From assembly GCA_035771165.1 (NCBI GenBank), contig JAWNZC010000353.1, positions 1,571,501 through 1,635,500 on the forward strand: a stretch of 64,000 nucleotides of DNA, read 5' to 3'. Both the position numbers and the translations under genes were made by a program. The notes beneath the pieces are model-generated. The model did not search any database. It was given only the letters and a program-made list of their open reading frames with translations, and was not told where the DNA came from. Source of the stretch: Paragorgia papillata (taxonomy: Eukaryota; Cnidaria; Anthozoa; Scleralcyonacea; Coralliidae). Shown in pieces: positions 1-11,306 of the stretch; within the stretch, counting starts at the first letter, position 1; each line of letters starts with the position of its first letter.

Positions 1-319
1 TAAGCGAAAACTTGAAAACAACAAGAATCCTACCGTTAACCACTTTAAGATGATTTGACCATGGACTCACGGAGTGTCTTCAAACCAGGGCTACATACAC
101 TGCAGATCGAGTTTTTGTTTATCATACGGCGTTTGGTTTCTTCAAGTTCTCTGGTTTCTCTTCAAGATATATTAAACGGGTTGTTTGTATCCTTTTCTTC
201 GTGGTCCATTTCATTTCGTTTCGTTTAAATAAACGAAAGCAAAACACTATTTGTTTGAGAGTTTATCTCGTCGTCGCTAGTCACCAGTGTCCAACTATTC
301 TTACCGCGTGACACCGTGC

Positions 320-324
<5 letters not shown>

Positions 325-365
<41 letters not shown>

Positions 366-496
366 TGAGTTATGGTTCACGAAATGTTAGAGAGTGCTCA
401 ATACCATATAGATAGAGCAGTTTATATATAGATAGAGCCGTTTAGGGTGAAACCTCTGGTAGCGAAGACTTTAAGGTAAAACTATACTTTATACTT

Positions 497-542
<46 letters not shown>
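325..542. repeat. two (AT)n microsatellites
   Basis: Pure AT dinucleotide runs occupy 325-363 and 499-542. Between them lies a motif (about 370-425, ending with a GTGCTCAATACC-like core and GATAGAGC) that recurs at about 47376-47430. No coding signal is seen in positions 1-1437 apart from repeats. Confidence 0.9.
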
Positions 543-550
<8 letters not shown>

Positions 551-580
551 CCCTGATTTCGTCTCCCTCGCTTTTTCTCC

Positions 581-663
581 ACGCGTGTAAAGTGGACTAC
601 ACGCATGTCGAGATTAGCACCCTCACCGGGCTCCGGGCCTTCGGCCCTACGCCCGGGCTCGGG
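581..663. repeat. GC-rich dispersed repeat, copy 1
   Basis: This is an 83-base GC-rich block with the core GCACCCTCACCGGGCT followed by a CGGGC...GCCCG hairpin. A close copy lies at 20075-20159 in the same orientation, including the flanking ACGCGTGTAA. The base composition is unlike the surrounding AT-rich DNA. Confidence 0.75.
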
Positions 664-870
664 GATTATTATATGGCTTTGTAATATCCTGAATTCTGAT
701 TGGTCAACGCACGGTCCGTAAAATGGCGTATCCGGACCACGGTCCGTCTTTTTCTGTATCTGGACCGCTGTCCCGGATGTTGATTTTGCTCGCGTGAATT
801 TCTAAGGTTTTCACACTAAGTTTGATACAATAATTATCGAAAAACTTGAAATAGCCATATAATAAACGCT

Positions 871-1011
871 TTATTAACCTCGTTTACTCGGTCTGTACGG
901 GAAAATATCAGCCCTCGGTCTTTTTTGTACGAACCTGGCCTGCGGCTCGGTCCGTACTGTCAAGAGGTCGGTCTGATATTTTCCCGTACAGACCTCGTTC
1001 TCGGTTAATAA
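871..1011. repeat. short foldback element
   Basis: Arms of about 35 bases run inward from TTATTAACC and GGTTAATAA and share GGTCTGTACGGGAAAATATC read in opposite directions. A second, outer pair of ATTATATGGCT-like arms at about 668 and 852 suggests a nested or composite MITE. Confidence 0.65.
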
Positions 1012-1249
1012 TCTCTTAATATATATATATATATTATATTTAAAAAATCATTAATAATTCTTGAAGATAACACAAAGGAAATCAGTACCACGTCCGTGAT
1101 CTGCTAAAGAATCCTCCTGATTTACATAAACTTTAGCTTTGATTTTCTCGGCTTAGATGCTATTTTTCAAACTTACTACGCCAACTAACTTACCAAATGG
1201 GTGGTTTTTTGAAGCTTTTTAAAACATTCGCAGTACGTGTTTTAAATAT

Positions 1250-1283
<34 letters not shown>

Positions 1284-1437
1284 CATCAATTAAATATTGA
1301 ATCAATATCAACTGATCGATCTGTGAATAGATCAATCCCTCATGGCTTGATGTTGTTTTTGCAAAATATATAATTCATAATAATATGTAAAATTTTAGAA
1401 AATAGAAAGTAGCAAATAAATTTATTCAAAGAAGTAC

Positions 1438-1536
1438 CTTGTATCATATAGTATTGGTATTCGTATATATCGCGTCTCCAAACCTTATCCTTTTTCCAAG
1501 CGCAAAATATTCCAAAGGAACAAAATGACGACACAT
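1438..1536 (-). CDS. MAM domain first exon (partial gene)
   Basis: This 99-base exon is bounded by a strong acceptor (pyrimidine-rich tract then TTTTGCAG) and a GTACTT donor. It encodes 32 whole codons and has phase 1 at both ends, like the first exon of the complete MAM domain at 16685-16828. The peptide contains CSFGIFCAW followed by a basic stretch and a Trp. That matches the opening of a MAM domain, where a Cys-aromatic-acidic motif is followed by a second Cys and a Trp. It is more divergent than the upstream MAM: the usual acidic DDFDW block is replaced by basic residues. The next exon would begin with two bases of a split codon and lies left of the window or was not found. Probably a second MAM repeat of the same minus-strand gene, but the connection to 12391 is not shown, since that exon ends in phase 0 and at least one exon between them is missing. 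Confidence 0.6.
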
Positions 1537-2555
1537 CTGCAAAATAAAGTATTAATATATATTTCTTTCTATATTCAGTCGAATTCCCATTAAAAAACTT
1601 TGGTGCAGAACAAAGTGGTTGCGTAAACACAACCTCGACCCAGTGTCTTAACTCTGTTTGCCGCCCGACCTCCACGTTCGCTGCGAAAAGATCCCGGTCC
1701 TGTCTGGTCACGTGTGGTATGTATATATCAAAATAATCGATAGTGGGAGGGTGCCCGGCGTATCATAGTGCTTGATCTTGCTGGAATGGGCAAAGAAATA
1801 CATTGGATTTTTAAAGAAATGGTATAACCTTGCGACAAGATTTTAAAACCGAAACAAGTTTTTTGACAGTTATTGTTTTAATTTACGCTGAGTATATATA
1901 CGTTTTACTGGAAGAATCTTTGATCTTCTTATTCTTTTATCTTTAGTTTGAGTGCTTAACTTATTAAATATGTCCTCGATTTCTCAGAATGTTTCACTCG
2001 GACTCCAGTTATACCCTGCAGTTTTTATCTTTCGTCGCTTGATTATAAAATACGAACAGGCCACCATGGCAACGTTTTCGTCTTATTCAAAGTATATTCA
2101 AATATCAAACAATAGCAATCACCGACGAATAAATAAATATACACGATAACGTAGCAAAATAGTAAAATGTTTGAAAACGAGATCATTATAGCAAGACACG
2201 TTAAAAACAAGGGTAAAGTCTAATGTAGATCCATTGCTGTCATCTGCATGTCCTAATTTCTTGTCGGTTATTTGGTCTTTTGGAGAGAATGCATTGCGTT
2301 TTTACTTAGAAAGATATTAGACTTAAAGAAAAGGCCAAAGACTCTCGTTCAAGTTAACTTTATTCCGCATCTTCTAGTTTTGACTGTTTATAAGGCAACA
2401 GCCCGTGTATCCAGACGGCACACGACATCGTTTCGACGTCGATTTGCGCTCAAAGTCGGGTTGCCACGTCGATCTACCAAAAATCGACTTTATTTCAAAG
2501 TCGCTATGGTGAACGTTTTATTGATGTCCGAAACAGATGTTGCCTCTACATTGAA

Positions 2556-3325
2556 ATGACGTCAATATTGTGTCGTCAAATTTCACGCCACTTAATCACA
2601 ACAATATCGACGTTGTCTTGTCAACGTGTCAGTGACGTCACAAAGAGTTGTTCTTTCGACGTTGAATCGACGTCGATATTGTGTCGTCAAAATTCACGCC
2701 ACTTAATCACAACAATACCGACGCTGTTTCGACGTTGTCTTGTCAACGCGTCCTCGACGTCATGACGAGTTGTTCTTTCGACGTTGAGCCGACGTCGATA
2801 TTGTGTCGTCAAATTCACGCCACTTTTAATTAATCACAACAATACGACTCTGTTTCGACGTTGTCTTGACAACGCGTCGTCGACGTCATAAAGAGTTGTT
2901 CTTTCGACGTTGAACCGACGTCGATATTATGTCGTCACAATTCACGCCACTTAATCAATACAATACCGACGCTGTTTCGACTACGCCTGGCCAACGTGTC
3001 ATCGACGTCACAAAGAGTTGTTCTTTCGACCTTGAACCGACGTCGATATTGTGTCGTTAAAATTCACGCCACTTAATCACAACAAAACCAATACTCTTTC
3101 GACTCTGCCTTGTCAACGTGTCATCGACGTCAAAAAGAGTTGTTCTTTCGACGTTGAACCGACGTCGATATTGTGTCGTCAAATTTGACGTTGCTTAACC
3201 ACTGAAATACCGACATTGTTTCGACGACGCCTTGTCAACGTGTTATTGACGTCAGAAACAGCTGTTGTTTTGACTTTGAATCCAATTGGATAATGTGTCG
3301 TCAAATTTCACGTCACTTAATTACC
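2556..3325. repeat. ~125-bp tandem satellite array
   Basis: About six units share TATTGTGTCGTCAAA, CACGCCACTTAATCAC and TTGTTCTTTCGACG blocks with steady divergence. Each unit holds several CGACGTCG-type self-complementary words. Open frames here come from the repeat and carry no domain. Confidence 0.85.
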
Positions 3326-3683
3326 ACCAACGGGGTAAAGTAGGGGGGTATTCTACAGACCTCAAAATATAAGCTTATTTAATTTCGACATATATCATAT
3401 GCATGTTTTACGAATGTTATTTCAACTGTATTTATATTTTCCAGTATAAAGCTAAGACTTGCTTAATAAATCTCAATGTTTAACTATGCTTTTTCAAGGA
3501 AATTAAAGATTAATAAATACGCTTATGACCCCCACAAACTATATATGTTTGGCAAGTACATTGATCAAGGAATTCAAAAATGACAGTTACAAACACTTTT
3601 GAGGTCACATGATCTAATTAGCTATAACAACTCTATGAAACGTCCCTGCCTCTTGTGTAAAAACTTATAAATAAATGAAATAA

Positions 3684-4165
3684 AATAAATATATTTCAGC
3701 GACATCTCCAAGGTAGAACACGTCCAGAACAGGCAATATTTACGTTCCAAATCAATACAATTTACAACCTTACAAAACTCAATCAATGTCAAAAAAATGC
3801 TAACCATGAGCTCCCTGTCCTTTATTTTCACCGAGATCGTCCTCTTTGGGTTCCATTACGTTCTCGTAAGGATCCGTCTCGTCATGGCTGATTTCTTCTT
3901 GATCAGAAGTCTCGTTGCAATCGGTATCTAATTCGTCCCCGTCCTCCCCTGACAACTTGCTCCATCGAAAATGTTATCAATGATTTAAAGGACTTCATTC
4001 GAATAATTTATTAGGTGACCTCTCAGCACCATCTCCAAGGTAGGACATGCTCAAAACAGCCAATATTGACGTTCAAAATCAATACAATTTACAAACTTAC
4101 AAAACGTAGTCAATGGTGGAGAATGCTGACCAATGTTCCCTAGAGCGTGTCCAGTTGTTTCAATC
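3684..4165. repeat. direct duplication of ~140 bases
   Basis: The block at about 3697-3805 (CATCTCCAAGGTAG, then AATCAATACAATTTACAA) recurs at about 4030-4125 with scattered substitutions, about 330 bases apart. An acidic open frame lies between the copies. Confidence 0.7.
3800..3981 (-). other. acidic open frame, possible exon
   Basis: Between an upstream stop and a TAG at 3800 is a frame of about 60 codons very rich in Asp and Glu, with an N-E-T-S-D glycosylation-like site and a D-P-Y-E-N-V motif resembling a cytoplasmic tyrosine signal. A possible acceptor (TTGTCAG) and donor (GTGAAA) lie inside. It is on the strand of the MAM/LDLa gene and could be a tail exon, but it has no recognisable domain and may be chance. 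Confidence 0.2.
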
Positions 4166-6520
4166 CACAAGACGCGGCCCACTTGAGTTCTTTTTTTCCG
4201 ATTATTCAGACAGATAATATATGCAGTTCTGGTCGCTCAAAAGCGTGCGCGACCGAATATTAAAGTTCGTTTTTTTAATTGAGGATATTTCAAACGAAAA
4301 TAAAAAGGTAAGGAAAACTACAATGTGTTAAATTTAGTATTATTTTTGCTCTGGGTTGGCAACCTATAGCTTGACAAAGCTAATTAAAGGATTCTGTGCA
4401 ACCTTTGTCTAAAGCGGCTTTTTCTACGGATTTTTAACCAATCATAATGGATGTGTTGCTTATATTTGGTAACACGCCAGACGCGGAGTACCGGCTTCGC
4501 AGAGGTTCGCCCACTGTTCAACTAATCAGAAATTGCGCCATTTTGATTCGCTGAGCAATTAAGCTACGTTTGATTCGTCGTGTGCAAGGATTGTATGCTA
4601 GCAATGTGAGTTGAAGGCGCAAAGCTTTTTGCATTTCGATAATTATTTACTGAAGCTTCAGCAACAACTACCACTTAGCCTCTTCAAACAAGAATGTCGC
4701 TGTAACTTCGTATGCATTTTAAATTAATAGCTGGACTGTGTATATATGATGCCAATGGAGATTACTCGCAAATGAAGACGGACAATATTAAATATTTGAC
4801 TTGGTTTTATTCGTGTTCGCGTCTTCTCGTTCGAGATTGAAGAAAGAACTTCGATCAATTATTGCATGGCTAGTTACAATTCTCTTCCATGGTCAAACCG
4901 AATACAAAGGCCACTCCTCATCGCCATGGACATGACTACATGCAAACGACGGTGTTGACATATGCTAATATCTCCACAGACGTCGCCGGGACAGGTAGCT
5001 TATTTGGAGATATTTCGTTGTATTTTTTCGATTTAACAGTGGAGCGTTACTAACATGAAAAAAATAGGCACGCAACGCGTACATGCGTCTACGTTTAGAG
5101 CCATGGTGGTATAGACAACCTCCTACCAAATAGGAGATATACATCGTTTACAATCATGTGACACTGAACGTCATATTGGTTGATTTTCAGTTAATTTCCA
5201 ATATCCTTGCTAAGATAAACATGACGGTCAGCAGTGTGTCAATTGTAACAGTGTTTCTCAACTGAAAAATAAACCAAGATGGCGGAGGTGATGTCATGTG
5301 CAAACGATCTATTCACAACTTTTCGTCGTTTATCCATATGCTTTAACAACCATAGTAATTGCAAGAACTTGCAAACACATATTAAACCCACTACTATAGT
5401 AAGTAAATCTACATCACATGCATCATGTGACTGGGCCTTTGACACTGGCAGTGTAATTAATATAACATCAGGGCACATAGCAATACACCAAAACAGGAAA
5501 TGGCCAATTCAATTTGAGAAAACACATATTAGGCATGAAAGAATTTGCTACTATATATATGCACAAATAATACTGCCATAATGAGTTACATACTGGTACT
5601 TTTATCTTAATTATGTGTATTATCGTGGTGAATAACATAGGTAAAATTGACATATATTGTTTCCTTTGACTAAAACTGGAACAGATTGTTTGACTTCGGT
5701 CAATTATATCATAAACAATGGGTCCAAGATTTTCCTCAATGTCATTTGCTATTCTCAGTAATAATGCAATATACACAATATAGGATACTCCACATAGATA
5801 TTTCAGGACAAAAGGCGTCCTCTTTAATTTTTACAAAATTATTTTTCATGCCAATTTGAGGACTCATTTCTTACCAATATTCTAATAGAACAGTATTTAT
5901 TATGTTTGTGGACGACTTATAATTACATGTCCGCATGGGAACTAGTCAAAGCAACGCAGCGCGGTAATGAAATAGATGACTGTCTCGCACATTCAATATA
6001 TACATGTACAATAAAATACGTATGTGTTTCACCTGTACGTCGTTTAATACCATGCGCGATAGCTCCGGCAGTTATATCTAATATTCAAACTCACCAAGAC
6101 GTCGTTGGTAAATGTAGTGATAAACTCTCATAAATTAAGACAACTTTTGCTGACAGCTCCGCGATTCGAATGCTTAAAACAAATATTCTCCCTTCAGCGA
6201 CACATTGCCAGGAGTGCCAAAAAGCCAACAAGGGGTCGGTCTGAGACTTTGGCATTCGTGTTAAATTATATTGTGTTTCGGATTGTTTTTGTGAGGCCGT
6301 TGTGCATTTCGTGACAATTCATCACGCCAGATGTTGGCATTTTGTATAAATAACATTCAGTCCCATGATTTGGAAATGACGCGACAAGCCCGGACCAGAG
6401 ATTTTGGCACCTAGCGGAGTCGGGCGGCGAGCGGAGATAAGACCGTGGGTACGAGGTTGGCTTAAATAGAGGTTGACGTTTGATAGAAAATAGATTATCA
6501 CAAGGCCTGGAGCCCATCAT
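4166..6520. other. no gene recognised
   Basis: AT-rich DNA. Short overlapping open frames at 5239-5776 on both strands have no domain, no codon bias and no splice context that I can support. Confidence 0.6.
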
Positions 6521-7004
6521 CGTCATCATGCGGACGCATGCTGACTAGAGTTCACAATGCGCCGTCAGGAGTCTCTTCCCGTCATCTGATTACGAAGGTA
6601 TTGAGGCAGTTGACTGGGTCCCTAGCAACACAGTCAATGTAGTTGTTGGTCTTCTTCCTCTAGACGGGCAAGGCATTCTCAAACAAATTACATCAGAGAT
6701 GATTTCATCTTTGGTTCGGTGGCAGTGGCCTGAAAATCTGGCTCTTCGCTGAGCAATAATGATTGAAATTAGGACAATACCATCATATATTTCAGCATAG
6801 ATTTTGTGCTCTCGCCATCATATATTCTGAACTCTAATTAATAGGAGAGTACAGTATAGGTCTTGTAGTTACTTTTTTACAGGGTCCACGTTTCACAGCC
6901 GTATAAAAGAATACACATGCCCTGAAGAATGGCAACTTAGAGCGCCTGGAATGTTTGACTGCTAGATTATATGCAGTTTGTTACAGGCATTCCAAACTTG
7001 ACCT

Positions 7005-7820
7005 TTACGAGAGTGTCGGCAACAAGGAACACAGATAATTTAAACCCTTTACCTTGTGTTCCCTGCCATCCTCAGATGAAATTGGTTGGTGGATACCATC
7101 TCTATTTACAGTCATGTATTCCGTTTTCTTGGCTTTGAGAAATAAGCCAACTTTAGCTGAAGCATCTTCCAGTGATGGTAAGAGAACTTGTGCATCTTGC
7201 AATAACGTTGTTATTAGTGGTATGTCATCCGCGTAGTCAAGATCAGTAAGATAATTGTCTTTTTCCCTGCATGTCTTAATAGGAATTATGTCAATACCTT
7301 TAGAATTTGAGATGTCTACTGACCGTTTAAGAATTTTGTCAACAACAATTACAAAGAGATAAGGGACTAGTGTTTCTCCCTGGATATTCCCAGCAGTTGT
7401 GAGAAACACTTTGGTTGGTCCGTTCATGGTTTGTATGCAGGTTGGTGAACTCTTCTCATACATGATGGTAATTGCTTTCACAAGTTCTTCAGGAATACCA
7501 TAGTTCGGAAGAATATGTAGCATCACGTTACGGTTTACAGTTCCGAAAGCTTTTGAAAAGTCGACAAACACGATGTATGCAGTCTTTTTAGAGATTTTCA
7601 ACACTTCTATTATCCTTCCGAAGGCGAGAATTTGGGGGGATGTAGATCTACTCTTGCGAAATCCGTTTGGATTTCTACGGAGAGTGGAGTCAATGTGAGG
7701 ACAAATCCTGTTCAGAAGCATAGTCTTGTCTAATTTTGAAGCGAGTGCCAACAGTGTTATACCTCTGTATTTGGAACTTGGAAGGTAGAGAAAGGTCACC
7801 TTTTTTGGGGTATTATTCAT
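7005..7820 (-). pseudogene. LINE reverse transcriptase fragment
   Basis: This is a 271-residue open frame. RT motifs in order: the YRGITLL region near residue 18, NGFRKSRST near 52, catalytic block A as FVDFSKAFGTVNR near 85, block B with an altered G-N-I-Q-G-E where Q-G is expected, and block C as LDYADDI near 196. The first catalytic Asp and the ADD pair are retained. The fingers and palm are therefore mostly readable, but the frame lacks the N-terminal and thumb parts and stops early. Neighbouring frames carry the rest with stops, so no active protein is expected. Confidence 0.85.
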
Positions 7821-8124
7821 GATTTTGAGAGTGCTTCTGGCTTATTTCCTTTTTTTTGGTTTCATTGCAGAAATCTAGCAACTGTTCGTGAAAGAGTGGA
7901 CTCTTCCATATGATAGCTGGTATATGTTATCTGGACCAGGAGATTTAGACTTCCAAAGCTTGTTCAGACCTTTTCGTAGTACATCCATGGAGAAGGCATG
8001 GACTAGTCTTTATTGAAAGTCGTTCAGATATCGTTTTGTTGAAGGAAGGGTCATTAAAATTCATGTTATTTTGGTCAGGTTTGCTTAGTAGATTGAAGAA
8101 ATGCTGAAACATGTTCTCTTGACG

Positions 8125-8339
8125 CTATTCTGCTGTGTCACCTTTTACTCTGATGACAGGAGACGCGTTGGTGATGTCACGTATGACTTCCCAGGGAGCC
8201 GCATGTTTATATTCATGTTGTAGGTTATCAAGCTCTTGGAGCTTACTCTTGATGTGGTTTTCCAACACTTTAGTGTGTGCTGGATCTAGTGCTGCTTTGG
8301 TTGTGTATATGCTCCTCTTTGTTGCTCTAGTAGGTTGAG
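8125..8339 (-). pseudogene. LINE linker region fragment
   Basis: The last 70 or so residues of a longer open frame (TKAALDPAHTKVLENH, then HEYKHAAPWEVI and D-I-T-N) match the helical linker between endonuclease and RT in non-LTR elements. The frame upstream of 8339 is TIR sequence of the inserted element, so the N-terminal 120 residues of the frame are not LINE protein. Confidence 0.65.
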
Positions 8340-8690
8340 ATTTACCACAGGGTGCCCACCCGGGAAGCGAGCTGTAAAAAAGTAAATTGGCCGTTGTTGG
8401 CCAGACATCAGAGACGAAATTATCCGATGAAAAATGTTCAAAACTATTGACAAAATACAAAGCAAAAAATATGACTTGAAGTTTCCCGAAAACTCGAAAT
8501 ATTGGCGTGCCGGTGGAGGGCCTGCTTTGCAGGCTAGTACTGCGAAGGTTCGCGCGCGAGGAGGACGGCCCGAAGAGAGGGAAAATTAAAATAAAGGGCT
8601 GTAGCCTTCGCGAATCGGCGGAAGTATGTGCTCCAGAGGTTGTTGTGACATTTAGGGCTCGACAAATAGTCGGTTTATGTACTGTGTCAA

Positions 8691-8998
8691 ATGTCAACAA
8701 GAGCGATTCTCTCGGATATTATAAACTGTGATCGTGATGACCAGTTGTCATTTAATGTAACTTTAAACGATGCTGCAGTTAACTGGTGAGTGATTCAAAT
8801 TTTATTTATTTCTTTGTTTGAAATTTCCGAATCGCAGATTTTGAAAACGTTAACGTTTTCTAATAACTCACGTTAAACATGCCAAAAGCTGCCAATTAAT
8901 ATGTACTATTTTCATGCAGGATTTTGAAGATCTATGCAGTGTGTAGTGGGGAATCAGTAAGTCTTTCAGTAGATGACGAAGATGATGTCTTCAGTTAA
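8691..8998 (+). CDS. small two-exon protein of unknown function
   Basis: Exon 1 (8691-8785) starts with ATG after a GC-rich segment and ends at a textbook donor (CTG|GTGAGT). Exon 2 (8920-8998) starts after TTTTCATGCAG and ends with TAA. Joined, they give exactly 58 codons, a 57-residue acidic protein with no stop at the junction. It begins MSTRAILSDIINCDRDDQ, has a hydrophobic N-W-I-L-K-I-Y patch and ends in the acidic DDEDDVFS. An AATAAA lies about 120 bases downstream. I do not recognise the family, and there is no signal peptide or membrane segment. It could be a passenger gene of the element, the 5' end of a lost transposase gene, or a captured host exon pair. Intron structure, splice sites and poly(A) signal make it more than a chance ORF, but expression is unknown. 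Confidence 0.5.
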
Positions 8999-9116
8999 CT
9001 GCCACCGCAAGCTGTGGAAGACGTCCCAAACGTTCAACATATCTGCATATGTGTAAATGATCGGGAAAATTACCGTCGTGAGCAAAGATTTTAAAACTTT
9101 TAACTTGACGAAATGA

Positions 9117-9122
9117 AATAAA
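9117..9122 (+). terminator. polyadenylation signal AATAAA
   Basis: A canonical hexamer about 120 bases after the stop of the two-exon ORF and inside the same element. Confidence 0.4.
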
Positions 9123-10144
9123 ACTCCCTAGTATAGTTTTCAATGCTAGAAATTCCTGAGAGAATACTTTATTTATACATGCTAAATAGTGATTAGAAAA
9201 TAACTATACTCAGTGTTGCAGCCCTGTATTTTCCCCTTCAGCTTGGGGTCGTGCGAGCCTGCGAAGAGTCGTGCTAGCCAGGCTCGCTATTGGCGGAGGA
9301 GGCGTACGTTCGGCAAGATCCGCGCTCCCGCATACTAACCCACAAATTATTCGGTACTTTTTGCTTTATATTTGGCCAATAATTGAACTTTTTTCAGTTT
9401 CTAATACTTTTTCTCTGATACTTGGCCAGCAAAGGCCGATTTACTATTTTTTACAGCTCTGTTTCCGCGGTGCCCACCCTGCGGTTTTACCAGATTACAC
9501 ATACGGTCGTAATTGTTCTTCAAATTCAAAATTAATTGCGTTCAAATGCTATTGAATGTTAATCCGTTAAAACCGCCTTCGTCAGTCGTCAAAGTAGTCA
9601 AAGTTACTGACCGCTTCTTTGGAGTTCGTTTACTAAGCATGGTGGATCAGTTCGTTTGTTAACCAGGCTTTGACAACCCTTCAACGCAATGTCCTTTTGG
9701 AAACAAATAATTCTCCTTTCAAATCGCAGTGGCAACACTCACGCGCATACCATATTCTTGATGAGAATTTCCGTGAAGACCACATCATCTCGAGCATTAA
9801 AGGGATAACATGTACTCACTTGTACTGTAAGATACACCTTTATCCTTTTGGAAATGTATATATTATTAGAGCATTGTTCGAGAAGGAAGGCCATCTAAAT
9901 GTCCAAAATTAAACAAATTAATTTTCTTCAGGAACGACTAAACTTTGACGACAAAACATTCCAAACTATACAAAAATCCTATATTTTCAAATTAACGAAG
10001 CAAAATTCAGCCACCATCTTGGATTGCCCATGGTAGGCCCGCGAACAAAACAGTGGGACTGTTACGAATTGGCAATCTACACCTCGTATATATATATATA
10101 TATATGTTCGTTAAGAGTTCTCCGGATTCAATGTACTTTTTCTT

Positions 10145-10178
10145 GAGCTTTCGACTCGGTACTTCGAGTCTTCATCAG
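10145..10178 (-). ncRNA. hammerhead-ribozyme-like motif
   Basis: On the minus strand the order CTGATGA, a 6-bp stem GACTCG / CGAGTC closed by a six-base loop, then GAAA, is the hammerhead core order, and Penelope-like elements are known to carry such ribozymes. One extra A lies between CTGATGA and the stem, and I could not trace stem I or III and the cleavage site with confidence. The motif may be a decayed or non-cleaving version. Confidence 0.3.
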
Positions 10179-10765
10179 AAGTGAGAGAAAGATGATAGGT
10201 CTAGTGTTTTATTGTGTTGACCATCCATGTGTCTTCGTGATTGTAATCGTTGTGAGCATCTAATTGGTTGATTGTTTGTTGCCGTCGTGTAGCGAGTGGT
10301 TCTTTTGTCCGTTGGTTGATTTTGAATCGTACTGTCCTCAGGGGAAACTCCGGTGTTGGGTTTCTTCTTATCCTTGTTTTGAGTGCTTGAGTTGCGGATA
10401 TTCATTGATGGATTATGATCTGATTGTTTGAGTTGATGGAATGAAGAGTGTTTAAGTTGATGGTAGGCTGTGGGTATTTATATGTGGCGATTGAATGTGG
10501 ATCTGTCGATGCTGTGCCAGGCTTCTTTGAATTCGCGAGAAAATCTTGTAGTAGCTTTGCCTAGTATCTTTGTTTCTGACCAGTCAAAAGTGTGTCCATA
10601 GTGGTCTGCGTGGTTTGCCGGAAGAGATCTAGGGTCGTGTCGTCTAGTAGAGTTTTTGTGTTCTGTCAGTCGTGTTTCTACTTTCTTTTATGTCTCTCCT
10701 ATGTATTGTTGTGGACATTCGTGGCATGGTCAACACAATAAAACACTAGATCTACCATCTTTCTC
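10175..10765 (-). pseudogene. GIY-YIG endonuclease fragment
   Basis: Reading right to left, CHECPQQYIGET gives the zinc-finger-like C-x2-C and the YIG half of the GIY-YIG motif. V-E-T-R-L-T-E-H supplies the conserved Arg and the E-H motif, and FSREFKEAWHS holds a candidate catalytic Glu. In-frame stops follow YIGET and the R-H-I segment. A 76-residue polar tail (10175-10405) rich in Thr, Asn and Gln then runs to the end. The GIY half and the RT domain are missing. Confidence 0.7.
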
Positions 10766-11306
10766 TCACTTCTGATGAAGACTCGAAAACGGCAGGCCGG
10801 GCTGATACATGTCAAGACAAATTTCCCTGTTGTTCCTGGTCGGTCATTCTGTTTAGTACGCAAATCACTTGAGCGACAAAGATAAATTCCAATGTCGTTT
10901 CTGTCTGAAATACCAAAACGGAAGCCTAGTTTTTGTCAACAAACGCTTGCAGATAGACATTCGTTTTACAACAAGTTTGATTGACAATAAATTTCATCAT
11001 TTACGGTCGAAACCAAACGATTTTCCATACATTGAGCGGGACTTTCGGTCCAGACCTCAAACTATCTTAACGTAGCAACATAAGTTTTAAATTTTACTCA
11101 ACTGATATAAAATTTAAAAGAACAAATATAACTATATATTCATTTTTACATATAGATTTATATATTAATTTTATATTTATATATAAATATATATATAAAA
11201 ATATAAAACTTGCGTTGCTACGTTACGACAGTTTGATGTCTATGCAGGAAGTTGCGCTTAATGTATGAAAAATAGATACGCTCAGGCGTGCATGTATCTG
11301 CTGGGT

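Larger units (their letters stand above)
6521..8347 (-). mobile_element. broken non-LTR retrotransposon (LINE)
   Basis: The element reads right to left: an endonuclease-RT linker (8339 to 8125), a broken stretch, the reverse transcriptase (7820 to 7005), and a C-terminal remnant with a Y-I-D-C-V-A-R-D motif near 6620, then a short GATGATG-type tail near 6525. Stops and frame changes interrupt it. Its 5' part is cut at 8347 by the inverted-repeat element to the right, and I could not recognise endonuclease sequence beyond 9485. It is a dead copy of an RTE/Craft-like element, class assigned loosely. Confidence 0.8.
8348..9484. mobile_element. hAT-like inverted-repeat element carrying a spliced ORF
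   Basis: The ends are CAGGGTGCCCACC (8348) and, inverted, CAGGGTGGGCACC (9481). Similarity continues inward for about 130 bases on each side, through GAGCTGTAAAAAA and TATCAGAGA-like blocks. Flanks read ATTTACCA on the left and TTTTACCA on the right (7 of 8 match, with three extra bases CGG before the right copy), consistent with an 8-bp hAT-type target duplication. It sits inside the minus-strand LINE. It has no transposase, but it holds a GC-rich segment (8505-8690) and the two-exon ORF at 8691-8998. Confidence 0.72.
10128..10790 (-). mobile_element. Penelope-like element remnant with inverted ends
   Basis: A GIY-YIG nuclease fragment is bracketed by an inverted repeat of about 58 bases: 10157-10220 (CGAGTCTTCATCAGAAGTGA side) pairs with 10727-10785. 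Penelope-like elements commonly show inverted or partial terminal repeats and carry a C-terminal GIY-YIG endonuclease, so a truncated Penelope-like copy is the best reading. No reverse transcriptase is present. Confidence 0.65.

Noticed and set aside
8340..8700. N-terminal part of the 191-codon minus frame as LINE protein
   Set aside because: It translates the inverted end and GC-rich part of the inserted hAT-like element.
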